Position numbers and translations under genes: made by a program
Shown: positions 10,311 to 22,300 of the stretch, piece after piece
How the letters are laid out: each line of letters begins with the position of its first letter
Position numbering within the stretch: position 1 is the first letter of the stretch
The notes under the pieces: model-generated
Told to the model about the DNA's origin: nothing
Seen by the model: only the letters and a program-made list of their open reading frames with translations
Database searches by the model: none
Assembly (NCBI GenBank): GCA_009741485.1
Contig: CM019218.1
Span: forward strand, 35,526,387-35,590,386
From: Malurus cyaneus samueli
Lineage: Eukaryota > Chordata > Aves > Passeriformes > Maluridae
Direction: 5' to 3'
DNA: 64,000 bases

Positions 10311-13300
10311 GGCGTAGGCCCTGTCGGTCAGGCTCTAGCAGTACACGCTTCCATGTCGGGCTCTTTCCGCGAGAGAGCGGCTGTGCCTTGTCCGCTTGGC
10401 CTCGCCGAGGTTTTCTCAGCGGTGCTGCCTGGCTGTGTGGGAGGATGCCTTCAACTTTATGTAATGTTATTAGACTTTCTCCTTATCAGTAGGACAAGTG
10501 TATGAGAGCAGCAACCGATGGATATTTAGCTTTAGGAAACGCTTTCCTCTGCATTTAGACACAAGGGCAAAGAATCCTCAGCTTCGTGGCCGCACCACGC
10601 CTTGCCTCTGACCCTTGGCTGCCGGGCGCGGGTAGGCATGTGCGCACGCAGCTCACTTTCTCCCCTCCCTCAAATTTTTTAGGGAAATGCACATCGGCTG
10701 CTGCTAAGAAGGTAGAAATGAAGCTATGTGGGCTTTCCCCCTTCTCTACAAATGGAAAGATATATAGCATGAGCCATGTCTGTGCAGAGGACAAGACTTC
10801 ATGTACCTGTAGCCAGTAACATTACATAATGCTGTTGTGTCAGGTCTGAGCAGCCTAAACATTTGGAACCGCAACCCATGTAGGGATTCTCTTGGCCACG
10901 ACTGCCTTGCATGCAAGTGAAGCAGATCTCCCACTGCCCCCTCAGAGGAAGTCGTCAGGACAACCACCTGGCTAAAGATCATTTGAGAGCTCTTGGGAAT
11001 GTCACGTGGCTGTTCACTAGGGAAACCAGCTGTAATTTATTGCCTCTGCTGTGCACCTTCACTTCATCTCAAGGAATGGGATTGTATGGGTGATATCTAA
11101 AACCCCACAGCAGAGAATGGCTTAAAAATTGTAAACGTGCAGAAATTAACTCATAGAAAATTGTGAATTCTCTAACTAAATGTCATAGGCATCTGAAATG
11201 GTCTTTCCATAGACCAGGCTTTCTACAGACAGCAGCAAACAGAAATATGTTTCACGTGCTGCTGTCTTTGCTGACTGTCCTCATTTGGAAGAACCAAAGT
11301 GGTGCCACAACAGATTAATTCCTGATCTGTTTAATCCGTGTTTGTTTCCACCAACATTGTGAAGGGCAGGAAGCAGTTATTATGTTGTAATCATGGAATA
11401 TATGGGCAAGTGAAGTTTTTAAAAGCAGTGTTTTCTTCGAGGTGTGTAACTACTGCAGATGTCAGAAACTGACACCACTGGCCGTTAGGCAAAAAACATA
11501 ATAGCAAATTATTTTGTCTGAAGTTCCATTTGTTCCCACTGGGAGCCTTGGCTTTGTTTTGCTGATTTTTTTAATCCAAATGCTTGTATTCAGAGTACTG
11601 TTCTCCAAAGGCAAATACTTGTGTTTTACCTAGCTCTTACAGATTTACCATGTTGAAAATCCCTTGTTATTTAACTGCACTGGTGTGTGAGCCTATATAG
11701 GACTAATTGTTGTTAAAATTTTTGGAACACCTGGGAGAGCTGATACTTGTATTTAATAGATGGAAAGTGGGCTGGGGCGGAGGGAGTGGTTTGTTTAGGT
11801 TGCCTGGACCTGGTTCTGGGTGTTCTCCTTTGTGATACGGTACCCTTCTTTCCTTGAACTCTGCACCCTTTTCTCCCTCAGGAAGTGCAGAGGGAACTTG
11901 TTTTATCTGGAAGTTCACAGTTCACATTATGGGCAGTGCAACCCAGGAGAGAGAAGTTCCCACTTTGCTGTGCAGTTGTAGCTTAGATTTCGTCACCTGT
12001 GCATGGCCTTTAGGGAGCTGAGGCAGCTACTCACATTTCACAGATGAGGCGAGGCTGCAGAGTGGGCATGTAGGAGTGAGGGAAAGGTAAGGATTGGCAG
12101 GCACACTCACAAAGGGTTGTGTGTTTGCCAGCGGTGCCAGGTGCTGAGGAAAGACTAAAATTTTAAAGCTGGTGTCTTTTGCAGAGTTAGACAAAACAAA
12201 GTGAAGTTACTTGAAGTTACAAGATTGGGTGATATGTGTGACTGGAAAAGCAAAGATTATACATTTGGTGGTTTACAGCTTAGTGAGGGATCAGAAAGAC
12301 ATACAGTTAAATGCAGAAAGCATTTACATGGCTTCTTAGTTTTGAGGTGAGAGGGAATTGATGAATGTCTTGGTATGCTCTCATATCTGTGTCTTCATAG
12401 TACAAGGTGACCTGCAATTCTCTTTACAGTTATTCAAAGTATAGATGATTCTTGCCTCAGAGATCTTGGTGCTCTGTCTTGTGCTACTGATGAGCTAGGA
12501 GAGTACATTTCTCTGGTGTGACATGGCACATTTGTAGCTAGAACTGTAAAACCTGCATAGTTCTTGCAGTATTTCATTACTTTCCTTGGAGTAATGCATC
12601 AGAAATTTTCTACTTCACATGAAAAATCCCTCCTTGCCTCAAAGTCTGTGGAAAAATGTACAGTAGGGAATTACATGGTTTATACTTTTCTCCATGTAAT
12701 GAGGAGAGGGGCAGTTATCAGGGGGTTCTCCCACCTTTGAGAGAGAACATGGGAAGTGAGTTGCAGTAAGAAGAAAGTCCTGGACACCTCTTGAATCTGG
12801 ACCAGCACAAATTACATGTAAGTGAATGGGAGCTGGCTGGTGCTGCAGTCTCATAGAAGTTGTTAGACAGACCAAGGATAAATATGAATTTTTGTTTTCT
12901 GGTTCTTGTCCGAACTTCCAGTTTGATTTCGTTATGCAGATTTGCCAGAGTTCCATGCAAATTCTCATTTGCCTTTTAGCTGTAGTCCATCCGACTGACA
13001 CTAACTGCTGTTTTTTCTTCTCTGCAGATTTCTTCTTCAGTCTCTGGAAGATCTGGACAACAGTTTAAGGAAACTGAACTCTCGCTTGTTTGTGGTGCGA
13101 GGGCAGCCAACTGATGTCTTCCCAAGACTCTTTAAAGTAAGAGAATAATTTTTTGGAGCATAGTGAAGAAACATTGATGACCTGGTGCTAAACTTCTTTC
13201 ACTTTCTAATGATTGGTGATTCCCTTGGCATCTCTTTAACGAGTTGTAAACTTACAACTATAGCTACTATCCACAAGGGCCACCTTGGAAGCCAGATCTT

Positions 13301-16300
13301 CACCTGAACTCAGACTTGCAAAGAAAAGTAGTAGTGGGGTGTAAGCTAGTATCAGGGTGCTCAAGCTTCTGTTTTTGGATGGTGATCTTGAACTTTGTTT
13401 CTGTAAGTCACCTCTCACAGGGCTGCTCTGTGACACATTGACCCTTCTCTGTTGAGAACTTCTTCCTTACTGGCTCTTTGGTTACTGCAGTTTTTACTTA
13501 GGAAGATTGCTGTATCCATAGACCTTTACAGACAACAGAAGAAAGTACACTGATCTGTGTGTGAATTGCAAACAGGACTTTGTGTTAAAAGCTCAAAATA
13601 CAGAAGCTTTTACATTAGCTGCCCTTCCTTTTCTTATTCTGTTCAAGACTGCAGTTTAATCTTCTCAGCAGCAGAATATAGCTTGGGTCCAAGCTTCCTG
13701 CTAATGTACACTTTAGGATGTAGAATATGCAGTTACCTTCGTGGTTAATGAGACATTAGTAGGGTATATTTCTAAAGTGGTGTCAGTGCTGCAGTTGTTA
13801 GGGCTGACAAGAGCATCTCCTTGAATATCAAGGCTTCTCAAACTGTATCTTTCTGCTGCATCCTGTTCTAAGATTGTATTTCCCAATGTCTTTGAAGCTT
13901 GTTGATGATGTCTTTGATACTGTTACAAAACTAAGTGAAAAACCATGGCTCCCAATAGTCTGTGTGTTGGGATTGCCATGTGGACTATGCCTTACGGATG
14001 GTTGACGGAACTAGTGTCCCCAAAGCCTACTATAGACTAGCTTTGAGGAGAGAGAAACTTGAATCTGTACCCTCTTTCTGTAAATGGTTCTGATGCGTAT
14101 TTTTCTGGAGGAGGGCAGTCAGTACTGGGGAGAGAAGTTGAATTGTGCAGATGAGAAGGGGCGCTGATACTTATTTTGGCTTCTGCATCTTAACATATGA
14201 CAAAAACTGTTCTGCTTTTAGCCTTTTCAGATTATTTTTATCTTTTGATTATTTTTACCTTTTGATCTGCAAGTTAGTTCTGGCTAGCAGTAGTTCATGC
14301 TCTCTTTATTTTGGTTCAGGATATTCGCAGGATAATTAAAACTATTGGAGAAAAATGTTCGCTTTGGTCAAAGAACAAGAACTAGTTGGCAGAGTCTGAA
14401 GTTTGGAGAGATTGTGTCATCAGCCAGAACTGCTTTCTTCCGCAGTCTGTTTTGTCTGGGCAGTTGATGAGTATCTCAGATGTGCTGCAACAGCTGTTAA
14501 AAGTAGAGGGAATTTTATGCTACTACATGGTAAATGTATGGCTTTTGTAGGGATTGAGACCTCTGCAGGGATGCTGCACTGAATAGTGAATTAGCAGCGT
14601 CTCATGCCTTGCTGTCAGCTTTTGTGGAGAGGAGTTATATCACATGGGCTACTGCAAAACTTGGACCCAATGTGATTTCTGCTCTTGCCGCTGGTAGCTG
14701 AGCTATGTTGTCACTAACAGTCACTGCAAAGGCACTACTGTGCGTGGATACCATGACAAGTGTATTTGTTAGCAATGTGTTAACCTTTTCAGAAGTTTTT
14801 TCTCTCTCTCTCTTTCTGAACAAATGTCTATAGTTTTACCTCTTCTATCAAAGTATATTGTTTGTTCACGGAAGTGTTTTCACAATCCCTTTGGTGGTTT
14901 GTTCACCTACAGATTTTCTTTACTCTAGCCGAGATACTAAGAGGCAAATTGTCAGTCATGACTTTTCTTTTGTCTATCTGCTGTCAAGTTTGCTGTCTTA
15001 TAGGTAACATTTTCTATCTGCCTGTGCTCTGCTTCCTGTGTACTACTGCATCACATCATCATAGAGCAGTGGCCTTCTGAATACTGAAGGAAGTAGATTA
15101 ATTTAAAGTGCTGGATGCTTACCGAAAATCTCTGTAAGCCTCGATGTTTTTTAATTCCATTCCATTCTTTAAAGGTAGTAATGTGTATTTCTTTGAGATC
15201 AAATCCATCTTTTCCAGGACTTCCAGCTGATACTTAGAGAAGCAGAAGTACAGAAGAAAGAAAAGTTTAAAATGAAGCTGTTATGTCATGTAGGGGCAGG
15301 GGAAGGCCTGGAATGTGCCTGACTGACCCCTGCTCTGCGTTATGGATGCTGTAATATTCTTACTTTGAAAAATGAGTGAAGGGTCTTTCTCAGATGTACA
15401 TTTAGTGGTACGTAACTAGTTAATTTTTCGGCCCTTCCTAAAATTAATTTTAGGACTGAATCTGCAAGTTTAGAGAATAGGGGGCTTGTGCAGTTGTTTT
15501 CTGCTTCTATATTCCCTTCCCCATCTTTGGCATTATTTTTAATGGTCTTCAGGGAGCTAACCACATTTCTTCTTTGTGCTTTGTTTCTGTTTGCAGGTGG
15601 AAAAATCTCCTGTGTATACAGGGGTGATTTAGACTGTCTTGAAGAATGTGGTTCTTAGTTGGGTGAGGGTTTTTTTAAGTCTGTAGTCTTGGTCTTAGAT
15701 TTCTGGTTTTGTTTGCTAAACAAATCTGTGGGCTGCTGCTCTGCTTGATGGATGTCTTGGGAGGGTCGCTGTGGAAACCATTAAATCTCTTCTCATAGGA
15801 TTCATTTCTGAGGAAAACTAGGCCATAGATTTTGAGAACAATCTGTGCTCTAGAAAAGCCTGGAAGAGGCTGAGTGCTATTTCATTAGGCCTATACCTAA
15901 TTTGTGAGGGATCTTTTAAAGGTGTGAAGATCAGAATAAGTGCATGGCTTGACTAGGGGGGTTGGAACCAGGTGGATCTTCAAGATTCCTTCAAGCGCAA
16001 ACCACTCTAAAATTCTATGATTCTAAATGACTCCAAAAAGGCCGGACTTTAAACTTGAATTGCAGTATTATATTCTATTGTGCAGACCAGAAAGGTTCAT
16101 TCAGTTGCTGTCCTATATCCTGCATTTCCCTTTTCCTGCTGTTTGGATTGGACATTGTTTTCCTGTTATGTGATGTCTTTAAAAGACATCAGGAAAAATT
16201 TAGAATATATTGGTTTTAGTTAATGTCTCCACATAAAAACATGGGGAGTTGAGCAGAACTTCTATTGAAAGAGTGTTCTGAAATGCTTTTTCTGCAAATG

Positions 16301-19300
16301 ATGGAAGAAGATGGTAAGATTACTTCAGACACCATGTGCAACAAAATCCGGTGATGGTAGGGTTGGGGACTGAGCTGAAATGTAAGAACAGTAATAGACT
16401 AGAACTGAACCTTCTCTGATGTATTTTAAACCTGATACCTACAAATTTGCATAGCAGATGTGATGTTTATGAGAGCTGATGAAATTGTTGCTTCTTTGGT
16501 TATCTCAAATCCACATTGCTGCTCCTCACAGGAACACTCTTAAAACTTCCAGGACTTTAAACTGCTCAGGAATTCTGAAATCTTAATTTGTAGTTGTGGT
16601 TAGAAGGAGCTTCTGTTTGATAGCTGGGTGTTTTGCTTTTTTTTGCAGGAATGGGGAGTCACTCGTCTCACTTTTGAATATGACTCAGAGCCATTTGGAA
16701 AGGAGAGGGATGCAGCTATCGTCAAACTGGCCAAGGAGGCTGGTGTGGAGGTGGTGATAGAGAATTCCCACACCCTCTATGACCTGGACAGGTACGGGGA
16801 GAGAAAGGGCAGAGGTGCTGCCTGGGCTGGGCTGGGATTATCATGTCTGCAAAGGCTTCGATCTCCTCCATTACACTGATCATTGTCACCCTGAGTGAGC
16901 CTATGAGGATTACTCTGCACACTCGCACTTTTGATTAGAACACGTCAAAGTGCTGACAGTGACGTGAGTGCACACAAAGGTGTTGCCTCAAGCTTATTAA
17001 ACTCTGTACTTGACTGTCATTTAATTTGTTCAGCTGTGTCCTATTGCTTGCTCTCCTTGGGCATGTCCTCAATGTATGGACTGCTTTTTTTTGCTTCGTT
17101 GTAATGAAGGTAGTTGAGCTGTTTCTCAAAGAGTTTATGAAAGCAGGGTTTTTAACTGACAGATGTGCCAGGACACCTGGAAGACATAAAACAAGGTAGA
17201 TGGGGACAAACTCATTCGAAAACCTGAATGTCTTGTCTTTGTTGTGTGTTTACTGTGAGGGAAGTTTGTTTTGATATTGAGTTTTATATATTTACTTATA
17301 CATCTAGTCTCTCTCTATATATGTGATTTTAAACAGTGGAGACAATCTTTCAGCTGAGACTCTAGGGTATGCTTGACTTCAACAATGTTTCAATATTATT
17401 GTTACAGGTTGCTTGCCTTTTTCCCTTTCCCCCATTTTTTTTCTGATGTGACTTGTGCCAGTAGTGCTGAATGTAGATTTTCTCCTATAAATCTTTAACA
17501 TCCATGATATCCTATGGGAAGGAGTTTTGCAGTTAGCACATACTGTGTGGAAATGTTTGTCTTTGGAATGAGGAGGATTCTTGAAGCTGTCTTGTGAGCA
17601 GGTTCTGCTTTTTAGTTCTGCATTAGAATACCATTTTTTTTACCAATTCTTACTATATCCTCACCCCTCCAATGTCAATGGCTATCACATTCTTCCTCAT
17701 GTCACCTATGTCTTTTCCAAGGTGGAGAGTCCTAGTTCATATAAGTTTTCATGTGGAATCTGTTCTATACCTCTTGCAAGTTTTGTCCCCTTTCTTTATA
17801 TCTCTGAGTATTCCTAGAGATGGAGAGCAGCGGTGAAAATGATGACTAGTTGCAAAATATAGGAGCAACATGGATTTTCAGAGTGCTATAATGTGTCTTG
17901 TCTTTTCCTAATAGTCAGTAGCATTATTTTTGCTTTTTCTGAGTGCTGTTAAACACTAAACATGTCTCAGGGCTTCCTTCCAGCATGGTCAGAGCTATTT
18001 GAGAGGCTGCTACGGTATAAATAAGTTCAAGATTGTATAGCTATGCATATGGAGAAACAACATGACCGACACTGCAATTTCATCTGATATTTTTGTCAGC
18101 TGGTCATGTGGTATGTAGGGAAATTTTTAATTTGGCTTTTATCTTTAGCTATTTCAGATAGCTTACTGCGTCAGTAAACGTTATCATCATGCTCTTTTTT
18201 GTCCTTTTGAAGATATTTTATAAAAAATATTGAGCAGCGCAAGCCCTACCTCAGCTCTGTGTAGGATTTATCTTCCTGTTGGAAAAACAGATTCCTTCTC
18301 TAATTCTGTATCTCAAAGAATTTTTTGTCTGCAAGGGCCTTTTCCTTCATTGCAAATTATTGTGGTTTCTTTAAAATTTTTCAGTGACGGATCCAGTCAG
18401 ATGACTTCTCAAAATACACATAGGTTATATTAACTGAATCTCCCTTGCCCCAGGCTCAAATGTCTCTAATAGATTGTCAGGCACAACTTCCCTTTACCAA
18501 GGCGAAATTAACCCTGCAGCATATTGCATATACCCATGCATTCACTGTTTCCGTTAGTATTTACTACCCATCTGCCTAATGCTCATATCAGTCTATTCAT
18601 TTGTCTATCTGATGCCCCTGAAATGCTTTTGAAATCTGAAGTTGTATTTGCGGTTTTTTTCCCCTCATAATGTTTGGACAGTTTTATATTACATGCAGCA
18701 GCAATTAGTTTGTGAATTTCATTACATCCTTTACAGTTTCTGGGTGAATATTCGGTGGTCCTGACAACCTCTTGCTGTTCAAGCATACCATTGTTTTGTG
18801 GCGCTTCTTCCTGATCTCTGAGTCTGTCACAGTCTGACACATTTGCTTAAAAAAAAAAAAACCAGGTGTGATAACCTCCCTAGAGACCTCCATAGTGAAT
18901 ACACTTGCAAAAGTATATGCAATTCTTGTGCTGTTACAGTCTCTGCTTGTTTTAATGACTTGATCACCTCTTGGCCCTATAAATATCTTGGAGTGTCTAC
19001 AAAGTGGGTTTGATTTTTTTAACTACTTATGCTTTTTTTGAAAGATTTCTCAAACTTTCATTTGGATTAGGAGGGCAAGAAGGCTGTGGGTTTCTATATT
19101 TCTTTGTCTTCAGTTTTATGAAGGATTCTGCCTTCTGTTATCTTTGCTGATGCTGTTCTTTAATTCTTTTGACTCTTGTAATCTTTCTGAAATATTTTTT
19201 CACATCAGTATGGTATTTTGCGTTTGGGTGTTAAATTGATGCATGCCAAAGTCACAGAGCAGGCAAGTGATAACTAACTTTTGTACCTATACCTTAGCGC

Positions 19301-22300
19301 AGTCTAAGACCAAATCATGAATTGTCATTTCTTGTGAGTTCCTGATTACTTGTTCAATGGAGCAGTTATTTATGGCAACTAGAAAACTGGTTTTTTGGCA
19401 GGTGTTGGGGTGTGATATATACTCTGTCTGTGTGGATGTAGTTAAAGTCTCCAGTTACTGTCGCATTTCTTGGTTCTTGGCATCTCTGAGATTTCTCAGC
19501 TGGTGGTAATACAGTTCTGATACTGTATTTCTCCCGAAAGTCTCACAGTATCTCTTCCTCCAGCTGTGTTACCCAGTCTTCTAATTCATGGTATGTATTG
19601 TCCCTCTGCTCACCCTAATGTTTTTCCTGCATAATTAGCAGGTGGTAATAATACCTGGTGGTGGCATCCTACTTCTCATCTTTCTTTAGTCAGCTTTCTG
19701 ACAAGATTGTCAGCTTGGTTTTAAACAATTTGGACTAATCTTTCACTCCTACATAAATGAAGCCAGCACTTCTCTTCTTGTCCCCTGCAATGTATTCCTG
19801 ATACCACCTCCACCAGCTGCTTTTAAACATTTACCAAGAATCTGTTCAGTTAACTTGTGAATTTGACCAGTTTTACCCAGTAGTAAGATTACAATGTGCC
19901 CCCTGGTTGGCACTGCCAGTATAGCTGTGTAATTATCAGAGCATTGTACCTCTCCTCTTCCCCAAAACAAGGAGATGGGTATAGAAAATGAACATCAGTG
20001 CTGGAAAATACTCATAAGAAAATCTGGGAATTCCCAGTCAAGATTAGCATGTTCAGATTGTAGAAGTCAGACATAAAGCATAATCTCTTGGGTATCAGCT
20101 TAGCCTGCTCAAAGCCTTCACTTGACAATTATTCTGCCTGACAACTTCCAGATGACAGGTTGTTTTGTCTCTTCCTGAATCTACCTGTTTTCTCTTCCTT
20201 AGGATCTAAATCCTTTGGAGTGTGTTACTGATGGTCAGCATTGCGGTTTCTGTATTCCTGGGCAGGCTGGGCTATTCAGCAGGAGTGGTTTAGGTTAGAA
20301 AAGAACACAGTGATCTTGTGTGGTTTTAGCATGCATCAGGAGCAGCTTTTCCTCAAATACCCTAGCCTAAGGCTGAAATGACAGTAAAATGTGTTCTCAT
20401 AAGAGCATGTACTAACTTAAAGGAGCATGGGGAAGCATGCATACCTTTGTGTTTCTGCAGTTCAGTACACTATGCCAAAAAGGTATGTTATTTCTAAGAA
20501 GGTTTAGTCAAACTTCTGCCTGCTGCATCTTGTTATCCTCTCCTGTCTTCCATGGTGCTCCAGTGTCAGGTGTTATCCCTCTCTGCCGATACCCAGCCTG
20601 TCATCAAGTCACATCATCTCTTATCTGCTCAGTATGTGTTTCTGCAGAAGTTGAATTGTTTGTTCTTTGTTCAGCATCTGTTGGATGGACAGATCAGTTG
20701 GTTATCTCTCCATCTCTTCGAATCTGTAGAAATACCCCTTGTCTCATGTGCATGTAGCCCTCCATGAGCTCTCTGGAGCAGGGATTTAGATCAGAGCAAT
20801 TGCATAAGCTGGCAAGGCTAACGAAATAGTCCGCGTGAATTGGTACTGGGGTGCGTTGGGCAGCCTGCATACCGAGTGCTGGCAGCCAGCTCTTCCTCCG
20901 TCAAGGAAGCGGGGGAGCACATTCAGTGCCTTGCCAGAAGCCAACCTGTCATTTGCAAGCGAGCAGAGGTGTCAGGTTTTTGAGGCCAGCATCTTTCCTA
21001 AGCCCATTAGCCATCCCACAGAGGCACTGCTGTGGAGATGTGAGTCAGAAGCTGACACCTGTGAGTGTGCATTTGAGTCTACAGACACTCAGCTGTCACA
21101 GGTGACTGTAGGATACCTTATAATCATAGCAGTGCTGGAGCTATGTTTGGTCAGGTTTGGGTTGCCTGCTTTCCTGAGGTGAAGTGTAACTGTATGGCTG
21201 ATGGTCAAAAAGACCTTAATAACTTCTGGCATCAAGGTACCACTGTCAGCTAGTGCTGGGCAGTATATTGTGAGTTTGGTAGCACAGCCAGTTTTGTGTG
21301 TGCTCACTAACTAAGGTTAGATTCTGTGTAATGAATACACTCGTTCTCTGTTCCACTTCAAGAAAACTAGAAGAACAGGTGCCACATGCTTCACATTGTG
21401 CTGGGGGAGATGGATGAAGTGGGAGTATTAAATCCTAAGGAGGGGCATCCATTTTTTTCTCGTTTAAAGTCCTGTGAAATTGTATGGCCTGGATTAGAAG
21501 GTCAGTATGAGGAAGGAAAGGACTCCTCCTTGGGGAGCTTCCTGTACAAATTTTTGTACAGATGGCTGAACAGCACTACAATACCCAGGATGTGTGGTAT
21601 AATATCCAATATTGTGCAGTACCAGATATGCAATACTTCTTTTCATGGCAGTATTGTGAAAGGTGGAGATTTAGTGCATAATGCCAGTGTCAGGTGCTGT
21701 GAAATGTGCAACTTGTCCTAGTCCTATCTTCAAATATTTGTGTCCCAGATCCAGTAACTGTTTAGGAATTAAGGACCTGTGCTGTGCTAGGTAACTTCAT
21801 TCATATTCACATCCTTGAGGATTTCAAATACAGATACTAGCCTCCATCTAGTCACAGCGATTTGCTTCAAGTAACTAGCTGTCCACAAAAGTTTTACCTG
21901 TGTATCTTATATATAGGTGTGGATTTCAGACTGAACAGCAGCTTTAGCATGCTGTGGAAGAGGACTGAAAAAAGAGGTAGTGTGGAAGAACTAGCTTCCC
22001 TGCCCCCATTCCAAGCACCTCAGGGCAAACATGATGCAGCTTTGTCACGTTTTCTCTTCCAAGCTCTTAATTCCTGTGGAAACAAGTGCGCCTCTCTAGA
22101 GTGCTGTAACTTGGAAATGCCTAGCTTGTCATCCAGTGGAAACACTGATTTTCTGCGGATCTTTGGCTGGTCTTTTTTGGGGGTTTCACTGCTCAAAGCA
22201 GCCCCAGAGAAGATTATGGTGGGTAGTATTCATGAAGGTTCTGTCATTTCTTGCCATCTCTGGGGTGGTACATGGAGACAGACAGTGAAAAAGTGTATGA

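Larger units (their letters stand above)
10232..13027 (+). other. CRY2: CRY2 intron 1
   Basis: Donor gtgagc, acceptor ttctctgcag. The first kilobase contains two D-box cores and two CACGTG E-boxes, listed separately. No coding exon is seen in the rest. Confidence 0.85.

Noticed and set aside
20286..20330. Possible reverse CR1 fragment (GGTTTAGGTTAGAAAAGAA)
   Set aside because: Only about 20 bases resemble CR1, with no continuing similarity on either side.
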